Below are positions 57,931 to 64,000 of a stretch of 64,000 bases of DNA, piece after piece. Both the position numbers and the translations under genes were made by a program. The notes beneath the pieces were generated by a model that was not told the origin of the DNA, made no database searches, and worked only from the letters and a program-made list of their open reading frames with translations. The number at the start of each line of letters is the position of its first letter. Position 1 is the stretch's first letter. This stretch comes from Rhizosaccharibacter radicis (lineage in GTDB: Bacteria; Pseudomonadota; Alphaproteobacteria; Acetobacterales; Acetobacteraceae), in contig JAMZEJ010000002.1 in assembly GCA_024508355.1 (NCBI GenBank), forward strand, positions 310,001 through 374,000, read 5' to 3'.

Positions 57931-58752
57931 TCAGCCGCGCAGGAAGTCCAGAAGGTCCCGGTTCAGCCGGTCCTTCTCGGTGATGAACAGGCCGTGCGGG
58001 GCTGAGCGGTATTCCACCAGCCGGGCGTCCGGCAGCGCTTCGGCGGCGGCGCGGCCGGCGATGTCGATCGGCACCGTCTTGTCCTCGTAGCCGTGGATCA
58101 CGAGCACGGGGATGTCGAGCTTCGGCATGTCGCCGCGGAAGTCGGTCTCGCCGAAGGCGCGGACGCAGTCGATGGTGGCCTTCGGCGACGCCTGCATCGC
58201 CATCATCAGCGACCATTGCAGCATCTCGGACGACACGCCGCCGCCCAGGAACCCGACGCCGAAGAACTTCTTGCCGAACTCGGCCAGAAAGTGCGGCCGA
58301 TCCGCTTCCAGCCCGTCGATCATCTGGTCGAACACCTCCCGCTTCACCCCGTTATGGTGGTCGGGCGTTTCCAGCAGGAAGGGCGTCACCGCCGCCACGA
58401 GTGCTGCCTTGCGCAGCCGGCCGGTGCCGTGGCGGGCGGCATAGCGCGCGATCTCGCCGCCGCCCATGGAGAAGCCCACCAGCGACACGTCGCGCAGTTC
58501 CAGCGTCTCGATCAGATCGGCCAGGTCGTCGCTGAAATTGTCGTAGTTGTAGCCGTCCCACGGCTTGTCGGATCGTCCGAAGCCACGGCGGTCATAGGCG
58601 ACGACCCGGAAGCCGTTGCCGGCGAGGAAGCGCGCCTGGTAGTCCCACATGTCGCCGTTGAGCGGCCATCCATGGATCAGGACGACGGGCGGCCCCGACC
58701 CCAAATCGGTGTAATGGAGGTTGATCCCGTCGCGGGTTCGAACAAAGGCCAT
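57931..58752 (-). CDS. alpha/beta hydrolase, non-heme haloperoxidase / arylesterase-like
   Basis: A 273-residue cytosolic hydrolase. It reads LHYTDLGSGPPVVLIHGWPL near residue 13–32 (oxyanion HGWP), VVAYDRRGFGRSDKPWDGYN, the nucleophile Ser about 95 in LVGFSMGGGEIARYAARHG, an acid in LVIHGYEDKTVPI and the catalytic His in SAPHGLFITE. This matches the cofactor-free chloroperoxidase/esterase group (such as RutD-like and non-heme peroxidases), whose physiological substrates are mostly unknown. GGAGG lies nine bases before the ATG. It converges on the membrane protein. Confidence 0.9.
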   Translation of the reverse strand: MAFVRTRDGINLHYTDLGSGPPVVLIHGWPLNGDMWDYQARFLAGNGFRVVAYDRRGFGRSDKPWDGYNYDNFSDDLADLIETLELRDVSLVGFSMGGGEIARYAARHGTGRLRKAALVAAVTPFLLETPDHHNGVKREVFDQMIDGLEADRPHFLAEFGKKFFGVGFLGGGVSSEMLQWSLMMAMQASPKATIDCVRAFGETDFRGDMPKLDIPVLVIHGYEDKTVPIDIAGRAAAEALPDARLVEYRSAPHGLFITEKDRLNRDLLDFLRG

Positions 58753-58868
58753 GCGAACATCCTCCCGTTCTGGCGCTGGGTGTTGCCGGCGCAACGGAAC
58801 AGGATGGCCAGGGTTCGGCGCGACCGCATTCGCCGCATGGGGAACGCCGTCGCGCCGCGCGGCCGGGA

Positions 58869-59483
58869 TCAGTCGTCCGACTTTTCCTCGATCTTGTAGA
58901 CCAGCGCGATGTGCTGCGGCGCGGTGTTGGTCCAGTCGGTGCCGACGGACGAGCCGATATTGGCCTTCTTGTAGAGGGCGGAGATCGCGGCCTGGGCCTG
59001 GGCGAGCTTCGCCTGGGTGATCTGGTCGCCCGGCTTGATGCCGCCCGCGGCGATGATGTCGGCCGTGGAGATCTTCTTGTTGCCGGATGCGGTCACGCTG
59101 TCGGCGGTGATGCCCACATGGGTCACGGTGGGAGCGACCGGCGCCTGTTCCTCGAGCGTGTAGGCGATGGTCGCCTTGTTGTGCAGCTCGCGCATCCGCT
59201 GGCTGATCTTCACGCCGATATTGTGCTTCTGGTAGGTGGCGACGACCGCGTTGATGTTCTCCTGCAGGCCCGCCTTGTCGATCGGCTGGCCCGGCTGGAT
59301 CGGCAGCGCCGCCTGCAGTTCCTCGCTGCTGATCTTCTCGTTGCCCTGGAAGGTGACGCCGGTGAGGGTGTAGCTCTTGTCCGACTGGGCGAACGCCGGC
59401 GATGGCGCGACGATGCCCACGGCCGGCACGACGGCGACGGCGAAAGGCAGCAGGGCGGCGCGCAGCAACTGAACGGTTCTCAT
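58869..59483 (-). CDS. secreted POTRA-like repeat protein without a beta-barrel
   Basis: A 204-residue precursor with a signal peptide (MRTVQLLRAALLPFAVAVVP, cleavage near PAFAQ). Two repeats follow: YTLTGVTFQGNEKISSEELQ with AALPIQPGQPIDKAGLQEN (about 37–112), and THVGITADSVTASGNKKIST with ADIIAAGGIKPGDQITQAKL (about 117–200). Both resemble POTRA domains of BamA/TamA/ShlB-type proteins (beta-alpha-alpha-beta-beta), but there is no C-terminal barrel. It would be a soluble periplasmic protein that may bind outer-membrane or secretion partners. The family was not recognised; alpha/beta hydrolase and glycosyltransferase neighbours give no clear context. Confidence 0.72.
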   Translation of the reverse strand: MRTVQLLRAALLPFAVAVVPAVGIVAPSPAFAQSDKSYTLTGVTFQGNEKISSEELQAALPIQPGQPIDKAGLQENINAVVATYQKHNIGVKISQRMRELHNKATIAYTLEEQAPVAPTVTHVGITADSVTASGNKKISTADIIAAGGIKPGDQITQAKLAQAQAAISALYKKANIGSSVGTDWTNTAPQHIALVYKIEEKSDD

Positions 59484-59652
59484 CGTGATCCCGGCATTCC
59501 CGTTGATGGAGACCGGCAGCTTCCCACGCGCCCGCCGACCCGTCCATGCATCGGCACGCGCGCTCCCGCCGGCCCGCGACGCGCCGGCAGGGGGCGCGAC
59601 GGCAGGGGACGCGACGGAACCCCACCGTCCGGGGCGACGCGCGGCCTCCGCC

Positions 59653-61233
59653 TCAGCCGGGTGCCAGGATCCGCTCCACGAGGGTCCGGGCCGTGCGGTG
59701 CCACGAGCTCGGTTGGAACGAACGCCGGACCTCGGCTTCCCAGTTTCGGAGCCCTTCCCGGTCTTCCAGCACCGCGCGGATCGCCCGCACGGTGTCGTGC
59801 AGGTCGGTCGGATCGAAATACCGGGCGAGTTCGCCGCCCGCCTCGGGCAGCGCCGTGGCGTTCGACGCGAGGCAGGGCTTGCCCATCGCGAAGCTTTCCG
59901 CGACCGGCAGCCCCCAGCCCTCGTGGAAGGACGGGAAGATCGTGAACAGGCAGCCGCGATACAGGCTCCGCAAAGCCTCGTCGCCCAGCCCTTCCAGCAC
60001 ATGCAGCCGCCCCCCGAGGAAGCGGCTGTTCTCGATCTGCGCCATCAGGTCGGCGACCAGCCAGCCGACGCTGCCGGCGAAAACCAGGTCGGGCACGTCG
60101 GTCGGGGGCATCTCTTCCAGCAGCCGGCGCCAGGCGCGGAACAACAGCAGGTGGTTCTTGCGCGCCTCGATGGTGGACACGAACAGCACGAAGGGCCGCC
60201 CTTCCAGGCGCCGGGCCAGCACCGGCGGCAGGGACTCCGCGGCCGCTTCCCCGTTTCCGCCTGCCGCCGCGTCCCCCGCCTTTCCGGGCTGTTCCGGGCC
60301 GAAGCCGGTGCCGAGCGGCAGAAGCTCCACGGGGGCCCGCAGAACGATGTTGTCGCGGCGGCACCAGCGCCCGAGATCGTCGGCCGTGGCGCGCGAGATC
60401 GCGAAGATGCGGTCCGCCAGCGGCAGCACCGAGCCGTACCAGCCGCGATAAGCCCGCACCATGCCGCGACTGGTCCATTCCGGCCGCAGCGCCGGGATGG
60501 CGTCGTACACCAGCACCGCCAGCCGCAGGCCGAGGCGACCGCGCAGAAAGGCGGCGCGGCGCGCGTAGTCGCTCTCGAACCAGGGCGATCCGAGCACCAC
60601 CAGCACGTCGCCGCGGCGTGCCACCGCTTCCAGCGGCAGCGGCTCCGGTTCCAGCCCGTCTTCCGGCCAAAGAGCGGCCGCCCGTGCACCCAGGCGGGAG
60701 GACGGATCCACCCTGGAACGGACCACGGTCCCCAGCGAGCGATGCGCCCGCGCGGCACCCATCGCCGCCGTCCGGGTGGCAGCGCCCGCCAGCGCCGCCG
60801 CCGCCTGCACCTGCATCACCGCGAACAGCTGCGCCGGCCGCCGCACATGGTCCGGCACCACGCCCAGCGCCCGCTTGGCCGCCCGGCGGCCGTAGCCGGC
60901 CACGCCGCGGGGATGGCCGGCCGCATCGCCGTCGGCGGCTCGCATCGCCGCGCCGGGACTGCCCGGAAGTGCCGCGTCATCGCGGGCCGCGGTGGCGCGG
61001 TCGATGATCTGCCGTATCTCGGCCCAGCCCGCTTCCACGAAGCCGCTGCCGTGCGGGCCGGCATTCGGGGCGTGGCGCAGGAATCCGACGCGTCCGGCCA
61101 GAACCGGATCGTCCATCAGCGCGGCGTAGATCTCGAAGCAGACGCGCTGGATGCCGGACGGTCGGCCGCCGTGACGGCCGAAATGGAACAGGTCCTCGGC
61201 ATCGAACCACAGACGGGCCTCAGACACGATCAT
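59653..61233 (-). CDS. GT4-family glycosyltransferase (second of a tandem pair)
   Basis: A 526-residue cytosolic GT-B glycosyltransferase. The N-terminal module reads LWFDAEDLFHFGRHGGRPSG then IQRVCFEIYAAL; the catalytic C-terminal half has FVLFVSTIEARKNHLLLFRA (GT4 start), VFAGSVGWLVADLM, LYRGCLFTIFPSFHEGWGLP (EGWGLP with the sugar-nucleotide Glu) and ATALPEAGGELARYF. The middle part (about 80–200) is Ala/Arg-rich and variable. It is a close paralog of the gene upstream, which it overlaps by 14 bases, so the pair shares an mRNA. Likely acts in capsule or exopolysaccharide synthesis; substrates unknown. Confidence 0.9.
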   Translation of the reverse strand: MIVSEARLWFDAEDLFHFGRHGGRPSGIQRVCFEIYAALMDDPVLAGRVGFLRHAPNAGPHGSGFVEAGWAEIRQIIDRATAARDDAALPGSPGAAMRAADGDAAGHPRGVAGYGRRAAKRALGVVPDHVRRPAQLFAVMQVQAAAALAGAATRTAAMGAARAHRSLGTVVRSRVDPSSRLGARAAALWPEDGLEPEPLPLEAVARRGDVLVVLGSPWFESDYARRAAFLRGRLGLRLAVLVYDAIPALRPEWTSRGMVRAYRGWYGSVLPLADRIFAISRATADDLGRWCRRDNIVLRAPVELLPLGTGFGPEQPGKAGDAAAGGNGEAAAESLPPVLARRLEGRPFVLFVSTIEARKNHLLLFRAWRRLLEEMPPTDVPDLVFAGSVGWLVADLMAQIENSRFLGGRLHVLEGLGDEALRSLYRGCLFTIFPSFHEGWGLPVAESFAMGKPCLASNATALPEAGGELARYFDPTDLHDTVRAIRAVLEDREGLRNWEAEVRRSFQPSSWHRTARTLVERILAPG

Positions 61234-62710
61234 GCTCCTCGAGCGCCGCCAGCAGCGTTTGCGCGGTTTCCGTCCAGGACACGGGCCGGAAGTCGCGCTT
61301 CACCTGGTCCTCCCAGCGCCGCAGCTCGTCGCGGTCGTCCAGCAGGGCGCGCACCGCGCGACAGGCATCGTCCAGCACGAACGGATCGAAGCGCCGCACG
61401 AGCGGACCGCCGGCCTCGGGCAACGCCGTCGCGTCCGCCACCAGGCAGGGCTTTCCCAGCGACAGGCTTTCGGACACGGGCAGCCCCCAGCCCTCGAACA
61501 GCGACGGCATCACGGTGAACAGGCATCCCCCGTAGAGCCGTATCAGCGCCTCGTCCGACGGGTCCTCCACGATGAGCAGGCGGCCATCCAGATAGTTGGT
61601 GGCGGCGATCTGCTCCATCAGGTCGGACACCAGCCAGCCGATCCGTCCGGCGAACACCAGCGTCGGCAGCCTGTCAGGCGGCAGCTCCTCCTGCAGGCGG
61701 CGCCAGACCTGGAACATCAGCAGATGGTTCTTGCGCGCCTCGATCGTCGACACCACCAGCACATAGGAGCCGGCCGGCGGCAGGGCACGATCCGGCAGCG
61801 GCTCGTCCGCCCCGGGTGCCGCGGCGCCGACGGCGAAGCCCGTGCCGAGCGGCAGGGTCCTGACCGGCCGATCCGGCATCCCGCGCTCCCGGAACAAGGC
61901 GCGCATGTCGGCCCCGGTGAAGTCGGAGATCGACAGCACGGCGTCCAGCTCCGGCAGCACGCCGTCCAGCCAGGTATTGAAGCCGTCCACCAGGGTGTGG
62001 TGGCACCATTCCGGCCGGCGCAGCGGGATCAGGTCGTAGAACAGCATGGCGGTGCGCAGCCCGCGACGGCGCGCGGAGAACAGGAGCCGCCCGTAATCGG
62101 TGCGGTGCCAGGACGCGCCCAGCGACAGGAGCCAGTCGCCCGGCCGGCCGAACGCGGCGATGCCGGACACAGCCGGGCCGCTGATGGGCGGCATCGCGGG
62201 GGGCACCAGACCGGCCGTTATCTGCTTCTCCTCGCGCCGCCCGACATCGCGCAAGGAGCGCAGTGCCGCGCCCTGGAGCACGCGGAAGCGATGGAAAGGC
62301 TGTGCGGCTTCGGGCGGCAGACGATGCTGCACCGCTCCCGCGAGCCTGCGCGCCAGAGGCTTGCGTCCGCCGCCCCGTCCGGCCCGATCGGGGGATGCAG
62401 ACCCGTCCCGCGGCGGCCCGGACGCTGCGTCCGCTCCGAGGCCATCGAACAGGGCCCTCACCTCCGCCCAGTCGGCCGGCACGATTCCGTCGCCCGAGAA
62501 CCGCACGAACCGCACCCGGCCGGCAGCGGCGGGGATCGCGAGCAGTGCCGCGTAGAGCTCGACGCTCAGCCGCTGGATGCCGCTCGGCCGGCTGTTGTGC
62601 CGCACGTAGTGGAACAGGTCCTCGACCTCGATCCACAGGGTGGGAGCCGGATTGGCCGAGGGCGCCCCGCCGCCGCCGCTTGCGTCCCGATCATCGAGTC
62701 CCGTCGCCAA
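61220..62710 (-). CDS. GT4-family glycosyltransferase (first of a tandem pair)
   Basis: A 496-residue GT-B enzyme paralogous to its neighbour. It shares LWIEVEDLFHYVRHNSRPSG then IQRLSVELYAAL at the N terminus and YVLVVSTIEARKNHLLMFQV, VFAGRIGWLVSDLM, LYGGCLFTVMPSLFEGWGLP and ATALPEAGGPLVRRF in the catalytic half, differing mainly in the variable middle. The start is a TTG at 62710, which has GGAGG at six bases; the open frame extends further upstream but without a good ribosome site, and the extension is Arg/Ser-rich. Overlaps the second glycosyltransferase by 14 bases. Probably a surface-polysaccharide enzyme. Confidence 0.88.
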   Translation of the reverse strand: MATGLDDRDASGGGGAPSANPAPTLWIEVEDLFHYVRHNSRPSGIQRLSVELYAALLAIPAAAGRVRFVRFSGDGIVPADWAEVRALFDGLGADAASGPPRDGSASPDRAGRGGGRKPLARRLAGAVQHRLPPEAAQPFHRFRVLQGAALRSLRDVGRREEKQITAGLVPPAMPPISGPAVSGIAAFGRPGDWLLSLGASWHRTDYGRLLFSARRRGLRTAMLFYDLIPLRRPEWCHHTLVDGFNTWLDGVLPELDAVLSISDFTGADMRALFRERGMPDRPVRTLPLGTGFAVGAAAPGADEPLPDRALPPAGSYVLVVSTIEARKNHLLMFQVWRRLQEELPPDRLPTLVFAGRIGWLVSDLMEQIAATNYLDGRLLIVEDPSDEALIRLYGGCLFTVMPSLFEGWGLPVSESLSLGKPCLVADATALPEAGGPLVRRFDPFVLDDACRAVRALLDDRDELRRWEDQVKRDFRPVSWTETAQTLLAALEEHDRV

Positions 62711-63079
62711 GGCTACCCTCCGGCCCGGGCGGCCCCCGGGCTCGTCTTGCTTGCTCGTCACCCGGTGAATGGCACAGACCGTTTCCCGGGACGACCCCTC
62801 GAACGCTCGCCATCCGTCGCGGCAGGAAGCGGATGGATCGTCGTCGGAAAGCCCCGGGGCACCGGCCTGCACCAGCCTCCGTTCCGCCTCGCGCCTCCAG
62901 CGCGACGGTACGAAGGGGAATGGTCGTCCACCATGGCGCCCCTTGCCGGCGCGCCGGTCTCGCGGAATTGCGAAGGTGGCGCCTTCACGCCCGGCGGAAG
63001 GGCCGCATCGATGTCCGGGCGGCCGGGGCCGGCAAGGGGCGTTCGCCTCCTCCGGGGCATCCGCCGGCGCGCGACCGCC
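62711..63079. other. intergenic region before the tandem glycosyltransferases
   Basis: About 370 bases; contains the promoter of the minus-strand glycosyltransferase pair. Open frames here look non-coding and no repeat or RNA gene was recognised. Confidence 0.35.
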
Positions 63080-64000
63080 TCAGCCGCCCCCGCCGACATG
63101 CACCCAGCTCCTGGAGCCCTTGATGTATTTGAAGCTCACCGGGGCGGTCGGGCTCAGGGTGGCGGGGCCGCCGTAAACGCCGGCGGCCGGATCGACGCTG
63201 CCCCAGGACAGGTTGGTGATGGTCTGGGAGGTGGTGGTGTAGTTCTCCACCTGGCCGTCGGGCGGGTTCGCCGGCAGCGCGATGCCGAAGCCGGACACGT
63301 TGCCGCCGCCCGACAGCACCACGGTCTGCACGCCGGCCGGCGTGCTGTAGGTGTTGCCCGCCGTGGCCGCGCCGGGCACCACCGTTTGGCGCCAGCCGAT
63401 GCCCGTTTCCTGGCATCCGAGATAAAGGTTGCTGAGCTGGTCCAGGCGCTTGCCGCAGATCCGGTAGGAGGCGGCGTTCGGCATGTCGATCGCCACCGCC
63501 CCGGGCTGCGTGGTGTCGATGTCGGTCTCGACGCCGTATCCTTCCGTCGCGAAGCTGAGCCCGCTGCCGCCGAACAGGGTGAAGCTGGTGGCGGCCGGCT
63601 GGTGCGAGAAGGCGAGGCCGAAGAACTTGTTGCTGTTGACGTAGGTGTTGGCGGCGCCCGTGACGCGGCCATCGTCGCCCTGCATCACCCCGGTCGAACC
63701 GGCCCCGGCGAGGTTGATCAGGCCGCCGAAGAACGCGTTGGTGTCGGCCGCGACCGTGATGTCGATGCCCTTGGTCTGCACCGCGAACAGGTTGATGTTG
63801 GAATAGATGTTCTGGGTGTTGACCTGGTCCGGCACCAGGCTGGCGTTCAGGTGGCCCTGGATGACGAGGCAGGTGCCGCAGCCATACACCGTGAGATCGT
63901 GGACGTTGTTCCAGGTGACGTTGCTGCCCAGGCTCGCATCCGGCGTGGACGTCGCCAGCGCGCCTCCGGTGGACAGCACGGTGGCGCCGGTGAAGCCTTC
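63080..64000 (-). CDS. surface-protein-like ORF, C-terminal 306 residues (cut by window edge)
   Basis: The frame enters from the right edge (reading EGFTGATVLSTGGALA) and stops at 63080. The protein is rich in Thr, Ser, Asn, Gly and short beta-strands: DLTVYGCGTCLVIQGHLNAS, FAVQTKGIDITVAADTNAFF, GGLINLAGAGSTGVMQGDDG and FGGSGLSFATEGYGVETDID, which look like turns of a right-handed beta-helix as in pectate-lyase-like or phage-tail-type proteins. Charged residues are few and Cys occurs in two places. A probable secreted or cell-surface protein; the N terminus and any signal lie outside the window, so the family is not assigned. Confidence 0.7.
   Translation of the reverse strand, partial: EGFTGATVLSTGGALATSTPDASLGSNVTWNNVHDLTVYGCGTCLVIQGHLNASLVPDQVNTQNIYSNINLFAVQTKGIDITVAADTNAFFGGLINLAGAGSTGVMQGDDGRVTGAANTYVNSNKFFGLAFSHQPAATSFTLFGGSGLSFATEGYGVETDIDTTQPGAVAIDMPNAASYRICGKRLDQLSNLYLGCQETGIGWRQTVVPGAATAGNTYSTPAGVQTVVLSGGGNVSGFGIALPANPPDGQVENYTTTSQTITNLSWGSVDPAAGVYGGPATLSPTAPVSFKYIKGSRSWVHVGGGG

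Overview
The window is a GC-rich (roughly 70 percent by eye), densely coded stretch of bacterial chromosome, most likely from an acetic acid bacterium or close relative (Acetobacteraceae, Alphaproteobacteria). Supporting signs are a fused transaldolase/glucose-6-phosphate isomerase inside a tkt–tal/pgi–gnd–zwf block, the alphaproteobacterial metX–metW and metZ–apaG pairs, a SAM-II riboswitch, and a possible CtrA-type box. I see no insertion sequence, integrase, prophage core or CRISPR array.

Layout. 1–7112 (minus strand): oxidative and non-oxidative pentose phosphate genes tkt, tal-pgi, gnd and zwf (zwf is cut by the window edge), with GC hairpins in two of the intercistronic gaps. 7369–11990 (minus): an RND efflux pump and its periplasmic adaptor. 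12254–14685 (plus): type II NADH dehydrogenase overlapping a metallo-beta-lactamase-fold hydrolase. 14757–21498 (plus): glgX–treZ–treY, overlapping genes for making trehalose from glycogen-like glucan. 21810–22468: an ankyrin-repeat protein, a hairpin and a GGCTGC repeat. 22811–26141: purine-catabolism genes (an allantoate-amidohydrolase-like enzyme, uraH) and an FAD/NAD(P) oxidoreductase. 26235–31997: YbhB-like protein, hisC, CDP-alcohol phosphatidyltransferase, a small helical protein and a GAF/HisKA_2 histidine kinase. 32011–35558 (minus): modABC plus a NUDIX gene coupled to modC. 35969–41743: thiM, a large MscS-type channel coupled to a PF10014-type dioxygenase, two small membrane proteins, and a hypothetical gene behind a Fur-like box. 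41985–43822 (minus): metX–metW. 44287–48054: a three-module glycosyltransferase. 48689–49983: a TetR regulator and a membrane protein diverging from a perfect palindrome. 50035–52983: MYG1-like, DUF1653-like, a secreted protein and a methyltransferase. 53011–55881: tRNA-Gly(CCC), SAM-II riboswitch–metZ, apaG, folE. 56120–64000: polytopic membrane protein, alpha/beta hydrolase, POTRA-like protein, two paralogous GT4 glycosyltransferases and the C-terminal end of a surface-protein-like ORF.

How the genes work together. The first block supplies NADPH and pentoses, and the NDH-2 gene re-oxidises NADH without proton pumping. Homoserine activation (metX/metW) and sulfhydrylation (metZ) are the two halves of transsulfuration-free methionine synthesis. 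They lie about 10 kb apart, and only metZ shows a SAM riboswitch. The glucan-to-trehalose operon and the MscS channel fit osmotic stress handling. The glycosyltransferases at 44–48 kb and 59–63 kb probably serve surface polysaccharide synthesis. Gene functions are inferred from motifs read by eye, and no database search was possible.
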